Position numbers and translations under genes: made by a program. From Verrucomicrobia bacterium UBA740 (GTDB lineage: Bacteria; Verrucomicrobiota; Kiritimatiellia; RFP12; UBA1067): a stretch of 5,738 bases of DNA. The stretch is from positions 3,678 through 9,415 of the forward strand of contig DBKW01000050.1 in NCBI GenBank assembly GCA_002298665.1, read 5' to 3'. The first letter of the stretch is position 1. Each line of letters opens with the position of its first letter. This document shows, one piece after another, positions 1 to 5,327 of the stretch. The notes below the pieces were generated by a model. The model made no database searches and had not been told where the DNA came from. It was given only the letters and a program-made list of their open reading frames with translations.

Positions 1-75
1 CCGGTGGTTGTCGAAAAGCAACCACGCACCCAGACCGACACAACCCAATGCCAGAATAATCCAAAATGATTTCAT
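1..75 (-). CDS. N-terminus of a membrane-anchored or exported protein (partial)
   Basis: Only the first 25 codons are in the window and the gene continues past the left edge. The peptide starts MKSFWIILALGCVGLG, then AWLLFDNHR: one charged residue, about 18 hydrophobic residues, then polar residues. This is the pattern of an uncleaved membrane anchor or a signal peptide. There is a cysteine at residue 12, but ALGC is a poor lipobox, so a lipoprotein is possible but not favoured. The start is chosen because an ATG (73-75) follows a strong AGGAG Shine-Dalgarno (within 81-86 on the plus strand) at normal spacing. It lies downstream of the promoter at 349-377 and its long structured leader. The product cannot be identified from so short a piece. 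Confidence 0.7.
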   Translation of the reverse strand, partial: MKSFWIILALGCVGLGAWLLFDNHR

Positions 76-109
76 TGACAGCTCCTTTTACTGTTGGCTC
101 GGAAAAGGT

Positions 110-342
110 AAAAAAGGCAAAGTATCCACCGCGGGGTTCCATCGGAAACCACGCTCTGCGTCACTTGGCAACCCTCTATGGCGTTGTCTACGTCAGTGTA
201 GTGGGGGGGGGCAGGGATGTACGCACAGAAGCGCGTTCTCACGCGCTCTGCAAGGTCCGTCTTCAGATTATGAAATCTGTCGCGACCTCTCACGTTCTGT
301 CCGTTTCCATATACCATTGTTTCGGTGCTCTGGATTGATTTC
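110..342 (-). ncRNA. Candidate structured RNA or structured 5' leader
   Basis: Transcription from the promoter at 349-377 would begin near 342, leaving about 265 nt before the start codon at 75. Read on the minus strand, this stretch holds several local helices. One is a 10-bp stem (250-226, one bulged U) capped by a GAGA tetraloop of the GNRA class. Another is a 6-bp hairpin (279-264) enclosed by a 5-bp helix (288-284 with 257-253). Smaller hairpins lie at 161-151 and 150-135. Sequence near the 5' end (327-323, CACCG, and 335-333, ATC) can pair with CGGTGGAT at 131-124, closing the whole as a domain. A T6 run follows at about 116-111. I see no RNase P, SRP or tmRNA signature. A 6S-like RNA or a cis-acting leader are both possible. 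The boundaries are inferred. Confidence 0.4.
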
Positions 343-348
343 AAAAAT

Positions 349-377
349 AGTATAGCATTTCTACGGCGCAATGTAAA
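349..377 (-). promoter_or_regulatory. Sigma70-type promoter for the leftward transcript
   Basis: On the minus strand TTTACA (377-372) and TATACT (354-349) are separated by exactly 17 bp. A TG lies one base upstream of the -10 (TGCTATACT), giving an extended -10. It would drive the structured leader and the membrane-anchored gene at the left edge. The match is close enough to be believed without other support. Confidence 0.7.
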
Positions 378-438
378 CCCCTTTTGATAAGCTAAAGTGT
401 ATCCTCTGAATTTCCAAAGTAAATGCTCCTAGTGCAGG

Positions 439-492
439 GACATTTACTCGGGCAAATATACGATAGGGCACAAGTGACATTTGCTCGGGCAA
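439..492. repeat. Pair of 17-bp direct repeats, each an imperfect dyad (operator-like)
   Basis: GACATTTACTCGGGCAA (439-455) recurs as GACATTTGCTCGGGCAA (476-492) with one mismatch and a 37-bp pitch. Within each copy the core approximates the palindrome ATTTGC-TCGG-GCAAAT, so each could bind a dimeric regulator. They lie about 60-120 bp upstream of the minus-strand promoter at 349-377, in a gap with no gene. Binding of a regulator here is inference. They could also be remnants of a small dispersed repeat. Confidence 0.5.
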
Positions 493-645
493 TGGACGTT
501 CTCCTCCAAGGCGGGCGGACCCCATGGGGAAACCCAAACGCGGCGGGATTTGTCTCCATCCATGTGGGAATCCGAACGAGGCCACTCCTCCTACCCCCGC
601 AATTTGTCGGTTTCAGTCCTTTTTGCGCCGTTTTTGGCGCGCGGC

Positions 646-799
646 GGTTCCGGCGCGACGGGGTGGCGGTTCCGGCGCAACGGTATCACCGTTCCGGCGC
701 AACGGGGTGGCTGTTCCGGCGCAACGGGGTGGCCGTTCCGGCGCAACGGTGATACCGTTCCGGCGCAACGGCATCCCCGTTCCGGCGAGACAGGGTAAC
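646..799. repeat. Seven tandem 22-bp repeats (iteron-like array)
   Basis: Seven units start at 646, 668, 690, 712, 734, 756 and 778, with an exact 22-bp period. The core GTTCCGGCGCAACGG is nearly constant; unit 1 has one change (CGCGACGG) and unit 7 is more worn (CGAGACAGG). About six bases between cores vary. With flanking bases the core is the dyad CCGTT-ccggcgc-AACGG. The variable parts of units 2 and 5 are exact reverse complements (CGGTATCACCG at 681-691, CGGTGATACCG at 747-757). A degenerate half unit may lie at 629-645. The period is not a multiple of three and all frames stay open merely because the unit lacks stops, so it is not coding. A 22-bp pitch is about two helical turns, which would put every unit on the same face for a protein array. 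The units and spacers are too short for a CRISPR array. Confidence 0.85.
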
Positions 800-1161
800 C
801 GTTCATATTCTCTCAATCTTAATAAACTCCGAGGGCGACAAAGGCTCCCCTAATGTTCTGCCACGCGCTTCGCACGCGCCCCCTTCCCAGGCCTCGAAGC
901 TGTCTATCTAAAAAGCTGTTCGTCTTTTTCGTGAGCGGAACCCGCGGGAGCCCCCAACGAAACGTCAGCGAAGTCATTTTTGCTCCTCGGGGTTTCTTCT
1001 ACCTCGGAGTTATTCCTCACGCCGAGAGGCGCCCTTCTCGATTTTCTGCCAATTCCAATCCCCTCTATTCGTTTCCCGTGGTGTTTTGTCTCCGTCCTCG
1101 TTGTGTTTCAGAAGTCTGCTTGATCTTCATCTTGACGGGGGTTGCCAGCGGAATGCCTCGA
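800..1161. other. Gene-free stretch, pyrimidine-rich on the plus strand
   Basis: I see no gene, tRNA or convincing terminator here. The plus strand is rich in C and T, most clearly from about 960 to 1140. The only structure noted is weak: a 5-bp stem CTCGG/CCGAG (1003-1007 with 1022-1026), a duplicated GCGCGTG on the minus strand near 865-885, and an AAAAAG/CTTTTT stem around 910-930. An open frame runs from 853 to 1389 but continues through the box cluster and has no plausible protein character. The C-over-G excess would fit the minus strand being the leading strand here. Confidence 0.5.
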
Positions 1162-1340
1162 TTATCAACAGTACTCCGTCCTCTCTCGCGTAGCCTTTCT
1201 ACCGTCTTTCACTATATTTTCATTCTTCTCTATCGACTTATCAACAAGAAATTGACACTTGTCGATAAATTACGGCGAGTTATCAACAAATCTATCAACA
1301 TATGTCAGCATGTTGATAAGTCTGTTGATAGCGTTGATAA
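1162..1340. other. Cluster of DnaA-box-like 9-mers; candidate oriC or DnaA-binding locus
   Basis: Eight 9-mers match TTATCAACA or its complement with at most one change. Forward: 1162-1170, 1238-1246, 1280-1288, 1292-1300 (first base C). Reverse: 1260-1268 (TGTCGATAA), 1311-1319, 1323-1331 (last base G), 1332-1340 (first base C). The canonical bacterial DnaA box TTATCCACA differs from the main form only at position 6. GC content falls to about one third from 1201 to 1380, with an AT-rich run at about 1206-1250 that could unwind. The nearness of dnaA and dnaN favours an origin. The alternative is that these are operators of the adjacent helix-turn-helix gene, whose promoter begins 8 bp after the last box. 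Confidence 0.6.
1280..1331. repeat. 52-bp mirror-symmetric four-box element
   Basis: Two forward boxes (1280-1288, 1292-1300) and two reverse boxes (1311-1319, 1323-1331) share a 12-bp pitch and are symmetric about position 1305.5. The inner pair makes a perfect 9-bp inverted repeat, TATCAACAT (1293-1301) and ATGTTGATA (1310-1318), with an 8-bp spacer. On each side one box begins TTATC and the other CTATC, in swapped order. This regular geometry suggests a designed multi-protein binding platform. Confidence 0.65.
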
Positions 1341-1348
1341 CTTCCCCC

Positions 1349-1377
1349 TTGTCAAAACACCAAAAAAAGTCCATAAT
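1349..1377 (+). promoter_or_regulatory. Sigma70-type promoter for the helix-turn-helix gene
   Basis: TTGTCA (1349-1354) and CATAAT (1372-1377) are 17 bp apart, each one mismatch from consensus. Initiation would fall at about 1383-1386, at or within three bases of the GTG start codon. The last DnaA-like box ends at 1340, 8 bp before the -35, so a protein bound there could touch RNA polymerase. Confidence 0.65.
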
Positions 1378-1385
1378 ATATACCC

Positions 1386-1874
1386 GTGATCAACCTGAGT
1401 CCAGATATTTGTCGCAAGATCAAGTTGGCCCGGCGCGAAGCGGGGCTTTCGCAGAGTCTTGTCGCGAAAGAAGTCGGCTGTCTGCAGTCGGCTTTGTCGA
1501 TGTTTGAACAGGGCGACGGCACGAAGTTGAACGACGAGGTCATCAAGAAGCTCTGCAAGAAGTTCGCCATCGAGCTTCCGAAAGAGGGCGAAGAACCCGT
1601 CCCCCAACCGGCCGCGCCTGTGTTGCCTTTCGTTTCTCCGGCCGCGCGGCGGGCGTTCTGCCCCAATCCGCACTGCCCCTCGAATCTCCCGTATACGGTT
1701 GAGGGACGCGCCCTGTTGCGTCCAGACTCCCGTTTGGCGGACCCGGTCGGGGGCAAGTTCTGCGCGCTGTGCGGGGAGATTCTGGAGCGGACCTGTCCAA
1801 ATTGCGGCGCGCCCGTGCACGAGGGGGGTATCTGCTCGTTTTGCGGCGAGCCGTATGTCGTGGCGCTCAACTAG
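1386..1874 (+). CDS. XRE-type helix-turn-helix protein with C-terminal double zinc ribbon
   Basis: The 162-residue product is probably a cytoplasmic DNA-binding protein. Residues 8-64 form an XRE/Cro-like helix-turn-helix, with the usual LSQSLVAKEVG start of the motif (21-31) and a recognition helix at about 33-42. A proline-rich linker (65-85) follows. Then come four cysteine pairs: CPNPHC (92, 97), CALC (126, 129), CPNC (137, 140) and CSFC (150, 153), enough to bind two zinc ions. The start is GTG 1386: an in-frame TAA at 1374-1376 rules out any longer form, and the domain begins a few residues later. No Shine-Dalgarno is present and the promoter sits directly upstream, so the message may be leaderless. 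It may repress itself through the adjacent box cluster. The domain assignment is firm; the function is unknown. Confidence 0.85.
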   Translation: MINLSPDICRKIKLARREAGLSQSLVAKEVGCLQSALSMFEQGDGTKLNDEVIKKLCKKFAIELPKEGEEPVPQPAAPVLPFVSPAARRAFCPNPHCPSNLPYTVEGRALLRPDSRLADPVGGKFCALCGEILERTCPNCGAPVHEGGICSFCGEPYVVALN

Positions 1875-1904
1875 GCAAAGACCTGAAAACCGGTCGAAAA
1901 AGAA

Positions 1905-1939
1905 AGAAACACGCGGAAAACCGCGTGTTCTCTTTTTTT
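1905..1939. terminator. Bidirectional intrinsic terminator between converging genes
   Basis: A perfect 9-bp stem AACACGCGG-AAAA-CCGCGTGTT (1908-1929) is followed on the plus strand by a T7 run (1933-1939). It is preceded by an A-rich run (1897-1909) that reads as a T-rich tail on the minus strand. It lies between the stop of the helix-turn-helix gene (1874) and the stop of the coiled-coil gene (1957), so it can end both transcripts. Confidence 0.9.
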
Positions 1940-1956
1940 GACGTGCCGCGGACGCC

Positions 1957-2694
1957 TCAATAGGTCCGCAACAGGATTTCGGACGGGAGCAGGTATTCGG
2001 CGCCCTTTTTGTAGGAAATGCCGCACCGGTCGAGTTCCGCCTGAACGGGTCCGGTCATGACATTGTGGTTTTCGTTGAAGAACTTCTCGAGCGCGGCGCG
2101 TTTTTTGGCGAGATTGCCGTTCGGTTCGTTCGCGACAAGAACCCCTTCCAGAATCTGTGCGCGGCGGATGCGTCCCTCGGCTTCCGCCTTGTCCCGTGCC
2201 GCGGCGATGACTTCCAGCACATGATCGCGTGTTTCGCCCGGAAAACGGTCCGGCAAATCGACATCGCGGTCCAGAAGCGCCAGGGCGTTCGGGTTGCGTT
2301 CCTGCAAATCAAGCTCTTTTGCGAGCTGTGCGGCAAGTTCGGACTCCTTCTGCGTCAGCGTATTCTGTGTAGAAGAAAGCGCGCCACGGGTCTCCTGGAG
2401 GGTATTTTGCGCCTCTTCGAGCGTCTTGCGGGCTTCCGCGAGCTCCTTGCGCAATTTTTGGGCCTCTTCCTGGGCCGTCCGGACGGCGTTTTCGAGTTCT
2501 GCGGCGTGGGCGGACAGATTCTCGTAATCGGCGGCGAGTGCGGCTTTATCGGCCGCAAGTTCCTGCACGACGACTTGCTGGACCTCGAGTTCGGGGGCTT
2601 CCGCGGCGATTTCGGGCGGTTCCACCGCGACAGGTTCCTTTTTCGGCGCGGGTTTGCGCATAAACTCGTTGAAATTGAAGGGGGTGTCATTCAT
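1957..2694 (-). CDS. Coiled-coil protein of unknown function
   Basis: The 245-residue product has no signal peptide or membrane segment and is probably cytoplasmic. Residues 1-12 hold a short motif (NFNEFMRKP) that could be a docking peptide. Residues 13-40 are rich in Pro, Glu and Ala. A long, Ala/Glu/Leu-rich coiled coil covers about 42-133 and contains a duplicated QNTL segment (96-99, 110-113). A mixed, more globular domain follows (about 135-245), with DRDVDLPDRFPGETRDHV near its start and ending SEILLRTY. I do not recognise this domain. The start is ATG 2694, with an AGGTGAG-like ribosome site inside the upstream gene; an in-frame extension to 2775 would overlap the methyltransferase by about 90 bp without need. 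It overlaps the methyltransferase by 8 bp, implying translational coupling and a shared message from dnaN. It is the last gene before the terminator. Confidence 0.8.
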   Translation of the reverse strand: MNDTPFNFNEFMRKPAPKKEPVAVEPPEIAAEAPELEVQQVVVQELAADKAALAADYENLSAHAAELENAVRTAQEEAQKLRKELAEARKTLEEAQNTLQETRGALSSTQNTLTQKESELAAQLAKELDLQERNPNALALLDRDVDLPDRFPGETRDHVLEVIAAARDKAEAEGRIRRAQILEGVLVANEPNGNLAKKRAALEKFFNENHNVMTGPVQAELDRCGISYKKGAEYLLPSEILLRTY

Positions 2695-3940
2695 GTTGAT
2701 TCTCACCTGCACTTTCCGCGGCGTTTTTCGCCTGGCACCCGTCGTAAATGAAAAGCCGACAATCAATGGGTCCATTGAAAAAGGGTACGCGTTTTTGATA
2801 AATCAGATCGATGCACTTGGCTAGTTCCGGGCTGCCCGTGATGACGCTTCCCTGCCAGCCGGCGCACTTTTCGCGCATGAATTCACCCATGCGCGCGTAA
2901 ATCGGCGCCAATTCCTCGTAAGTTCCGAGGCGGATGCCGTATTCCGGATTGAAGAAGATCGTGCCTTTCGCGTCCGGAATGGGGGTTTGGGCGAAATCGC
3001 AGGGCATGAATTCTATCGCATCGAAAACGCCGGCGGCGTGTGCGTTGATCTGGGCGTTCCCGACCGCTTCAGGCGAAATATCCGTTGCGATGATCGCCGG
3101 GATCCCTTCGCGGCGTTCGGCAGCCTTGGCGTCGAGGAGCATTTCCTTCCAGATCTGCTCGGGCGTCGCGCCGGCTTTCTGCCGCGGCGCCACCCGTGGC
3201 GCTTTTTCGCCGGGCAGAATGCGGGTATAGCCCTTTATGGATTGGAAGGCGAAATGCGACTTGAGCGCGCCGGGGGCCTTGTTCATGGCGAGCATGGCCG
3301 CTTCAATGGCGGGGGTACCGCTACCGCACATGGGCGAGACGAAGGGACGGTCCCCTTTCCAATCCAGCGCCATGAGGCAGGCCGCCGCAAGCGTCTCCTG
3401 CATGGGCGCGGAACCCGGGATCTTGCGGTAGCCGCGTTTGGACAGGGGTTCGCCGGACGTATCGAGGTAGATGATGACCTCGTTGCGCTCCCAATAGACG
3501 AAAACCGCCGCGCCGATGTTCTCGCCTCCCGAATCGGGACGCCTCTGGCACTTCTCGCGCATGCGGTCGGCGATCGCGTCCTTCGTGTAGAGGGAAGGAA
3601 TGCGGGTGTCGCGGATGGTGTGGTTGTGGACGATGGACGAAACGGAAAAGTAACCATCCGCCTCCAGCAAATTCTCCCAATCTATGGAATAGGCCAGTTC
3701 GTAGAGATCGCGGATATTGTAGCAGTCCGCCCGAAGGAGGGGCACAAGGACGCGGTGTGCCGTGCGCAACTGCAGATTCAGGCGCATGACATCCCGCATC
3801 GCTCCGCGCACGACAACCGTGTTTTCGGTCACCTCAACCGGTTCATACCCCAACGCGCGCACCTCTTTTTCGGTCCATTGCGACAATTCCTTGGCGCATG
3901 AGAGGATAATCGGATAGTTCTGGTCTGTCCAAAGTTTCAT
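2687..3940 (-). CDS. THUMP-domain class I SAM-dependent RNA methyltransferase (RlmL/YpsC-like)
   Basis: The 417-residue product resembles the bacterial family that methylates guanine N2 in 23S rRNA (E. coli RlmL N-terminal half, Bacillus YpsC). The N-terminal part (about 1-160) fits the ferredoxin-like plus THUMP region that grips RNA. LDTSGEPLSKRGYRK (159-173) is the family's hallmark segment. The methyltransferase core shows SPMCGSGTPAIEAA (202-215, SAM-binding motif I), TDISPEAV (286-293, motif II) and FFNPEYGIRLG (329-339, motif IV). The usual catalytic motif is NPPY; here it reads NPEY. A basic insert lies at about 241-275. The start ATG 3940 follows a twice-repeated AAAAGGT. It begins 40 bp after dnaN with no terminator between, so it is probably in the same operon. 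The family is clear; the exact target base is inferred. Confidence 0.88.
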   Translation of the reverse strand: MKLWTDQNYPIILSCAKELSQWTEKEVRALGYEPVEVTENTVVVRGAMRDVMRLNLQLRTAHRVLVPLLRADCYNIRDLYELAYSIDWENLLEADGYFSVSSIVHNHTIRDTRIPSLYTKDAIADRMREKCQRRPDSGGENIGAAVFVYWERNEVIIYLDTSGEPLSKRGYRKIPGSAPMQETLAAACLMALDWKGDRPFVSPMCGSGTPAIEAAMLAMNKAPGALKSHFAFQSIKGYTRILPGEKAPRVAPRQKAGATPEQIWKEMLLDAKAAERREGIPAIIATDISPEAVGNAQINAHAAGVFDAIEFMPCDFAQTPIPDAKGTIFFNPEYGIRLGTYEELAPIYARMGEFMREKCAGWQGSVITGSPELAKCIDLIYQKRVPFFNGPIDCRLFIYDGCQAKNAAESAGENQHE

Positions 3941-3980
3941 GGGTTTACCTTTTTACCTTTTTTTTCGGAATGCTTTTTTT

Positions 3981-5075
3981 TCAGCTTACGCGCAATGGCA
4001 TGAGCACGTACAGGAACGGAATCGAACACTTGATCACCGCAGGCGACTGGCCGTCCTTCAGTTCGATAGCGACTTCGTCGTCATCAATCGCGCGCAAGGG
4101 ATCCATGACATAGAGCGGATTGAGCAAAATATCGATTTTTTCGCCTTTGTACTTGATCGGCACCTCGTCCCGGGCGGAACCCTTTTCGCCTGCCGCGGAG
4201 GTCACCGTCAGAAGGTCCGACTCGAAAATGAACCGCGTGGAGTGCATTTCGTCCATGCTCATGATGCTGACGCGGTCCAGTACGTCGATGAGTTGCTGGC
4301 GGTCGACAAGCACACGTTCCTTGAGTTCGCGCGGCACGACCTGGTAGAAGTTTGGATATTTCTCGTCGATAAGCTTCGAATAGAGCTGGATTGCGCCGAA
4401 CGAGAAGCCAATCTGCGTACCCTTGATTTCGATGGTCACGTTGCCTTCCAAGGCTGGCGCGCGCAAGATTTCCTGGACGCACTTGTAGGTCAGCACACAC
4501 TCGGTTTCGGCCTCGACCGGGAACTCCACTTCGTATTCCACCATCGCAAGGCGCCGTCCGTCCGTCGCAACGGCCGTCAGTTTCTGGTCTTTGAAGCGCA
4601 GAAGAAGGCCCATGAGCACCCGGCGGGAGTCGTCCTGCGCCACGGCGTAGGAGGTTTTGCGGAAGATTTCCTTCAGCGTCAAGAGCGGCAGGGTGAAGCT
4701 GAGCGGCTCGTTTGTCTCTGGAAGCGAGGGGAAATCCCTCGCCGGGAGGCCGTTTATCGCGTATTTCGCCGAGCCGGCCGTGATGTCGACGCGGTCGTTT
4801 TCGTCCGCCGCGACTTCCACCAGCCCTTCTATCGCCTTGGCGACTGAATTGAAGAGGAGTTTGACGGGTACCGTCGTCGCCCCTTCTTCCTGGACCTCGC
4901 AATCCACCTCGGTGCAGATGGAAATCTCGATGCTCGTCGTGCGCAGTTTCAGCTTGTTTCCGGCCGCCTCGAGGAGGACATTCTGGATTATGGGCGTCGT
5001 GCTCTTGGCCGGTACGACATTTTGGACCGCCTTCAAACCTTCAAGCAACTGCGAACGCGCTATTGTGAACTTCAT
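3981..5075 (-). CDS. dnaN: DNA polymerase III subunit beta (sliding clamp)
   Basis: The 364-residue product is the ring-shaped clamp that tethers the replicative polymerase and many repair proteins to DNA. Length matches the family (about 366). The N-terminus MKFTIARSQLLEGLKAVQNV and TPIIQNVLLEA (27-37) are typical, as are ATDGRRLAMVE (170-180), EKYPNFYQVVP (238-248), LNPLYVMDPLRA (318-329) and the C-terminal CSIPFLYVLMPLR (350-362), which forms part of the partner-binding pocket. The family's TDLE near residue 48 reads TSIE here. ATG 5075 is preferred over a TTG seven codons upstream because it gives the conserved MKF start, with a GAGAGAG-type ribosome site. It lies downstream of dnaA in the usual order, with its own promoter in the spacer, and probably leads an operon with the next two genes. 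Confidence 0.97.
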   Translation of the reverse strand: MKFTIARSQLLEGLKAVQNVVPAKSTTPIIQNVLLEAAGNKLKLRTTSIEISICTEVDCEVQEEGATTVPVKLLFNSVAKAIEGLVEVAADENDRVDITAGSAKYAINGLPARDFPSLPETNEPLSFTLPLLTLKEIFRKTSYAVAQDDSRRVLMGLLLRFKDQKLTAVATDGRRLAMVEYEVEFPVEAETECVLTYKCVQEILRAPALEGNVTIEIKGTQIGFSFGAIQLYSKLIDEKYPNFYQVVPRELKERVLVDRQQLIDVLDRVSIMSMDEMHSTRFIFESDLLTVTSAAGEKGSARDEVPIKYKGEKIDILLNPLYVMDPLRAIDDDEVAIELKDGQSPAVIKCSIPFLYVLMPLRVS

Positions 5076-5100
5076 GACTCTCTCTTTCTCGAACAATTTA

Positions 5101-5150
5101 CCTACACATAGTATACCAAATATAAGGTAATATATAAAGTATAGTTTATA
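5101..5150. other. AT-rich tract, candidate DNA-unwinding element
   Basis: The 40 bp from 5111 to 5150 contain 7 G or C, against GC-rich surrounding genes. The tract lies directly beside the nearest DnaA-like box (5169-5177), the arrangement expected of an unwinding element. It also carries the -10 of the dnaN promoter, which alone could explain part of the AT content. I found no convincing DnaA-trio pattern next to the box. Confidence 0.4.
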
Positions 5151-5166
5151 TCAGTAGGGATTTCAA
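5138..5166 (-). promoter_or_regulatory. Sigma70-type promoter for dnaN
   Basis: On the minus strand TTGAAA (5166-5161) and TATACT (5143-5138) are separated by 17 bp. Initiation near 5131 would give an untranslated leader of about 55 nt before dnaN. A DnaA-like box (5169-5177) ends 3 bp upstream of the -35, so DnaA could modulate expression. A second TATACT at 5115-5110 has no good -35. Confidence 0.65.
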
Positions 5167-5168
5167 TA

Positions 5169-5324
5169 TGTAGATAACGCGCTCCTGCCCGCGTTTTTAT
5201 TGGGGTTGACCGCGTCCGAATTGTCGAGGGAACCCTTAAAACGTTTGTGGTTCATGTCGAAAAACCGCCTGAGGTGTAGATACATGTCGATAAATACGGT
5301 AGTTGCAGACAGCGTTGTAGATAA
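5169..5324 (-). other. DnaA-box-like sites in the dnaA-dnaN spacer; candidate oriC or dnaN control
   Basis: Four sites share one orientation, reading TTATCNACA on the minus strand: 5169-5177 and 5316-5324 (plus strand TGTAGATAA), 5285-5293 (TGTCGATAA), and 5275-5283 (TGTAGATAC, one change). A weaker relative is at 5255-5263. Here N is T or G, while the other cluster mostly has A. A dnaA-dnaN spacer with DnaA boxes and an adjacent AT-rich tract is a known origin layout, for example the Bacillus subtilis downstream box region. The spacer also holds a 30-codon frame (5255-5163) without a ribosome site, which I do not call. Confidence 0.6.
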
Positions 5325-5327
5325 CTT

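Noticed and set aside
72..371. Minus-strand frame of 99 codons over the leader
   Set aside because: It would start upstream of the -10 of the promoter at 349-377 and uses a weak start. The 25-codon start at 75 in another frame has a strong ribosome site.
565..590. tRNA T-arm-like sequence (GTTCGGATTCC) on the minus strand
   Set aside because: The flanking bases do not form a 5-bp T stem, the conserved loop A58 is missing, and no acceptor or anticodon arm is nearby.
646..799. CRISPR array
   Set aside because: The repeated core is about 16 bp and the gaps about 6 bp, with three gaps identical. CRISPR repeats and spacers are each at least about 20 bp and spacers are unique.
423..853. Several overlapping open frames on both strands over the 22-bp repeats
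   Set aside because: They exist because the repeat unit lacks stop codons; the 22-bp period shifts frame at every unit, so a coding role is implausible.
853..1389. Open frame of 178 codons on the plus strand
   Set aside because: It runs through the whole DnaA-box cluster and the promoter of the next gene, has no ribosome site, and its product is low in acidic residues with no domain character.
2695..2775. Extended N-terminus for the coiled-coil protein
   Set aside because: The extra 27 residues overlap methyltransferase coding sequence and have no better ribosome site; ATG 2694 has the typical short operon overlap.
5076..5096. Upstream TTG start for dnaN
   Set aside because: The conserved family start is MKF at 5075; the extra seven residues have no counterpart.
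5176..5198. Hairpin AACGCG/CGCGTT followed by T5 on the plus strand
   Set aside because: The stem is only 6 bp with an 8-nt loop and the T run faces the plus strand, while both flanking genes are on the minus strand, so it is not a dnaA terminator.
5163..5255. 30-codon minus-strand frame in the dnaA-dnaN spacer (starts MNHKRFKGSLDN)
   Set aside because: It has no clear Shine-Dalgarno and overlaps box and promoter sequence; length alone is expected by chance.
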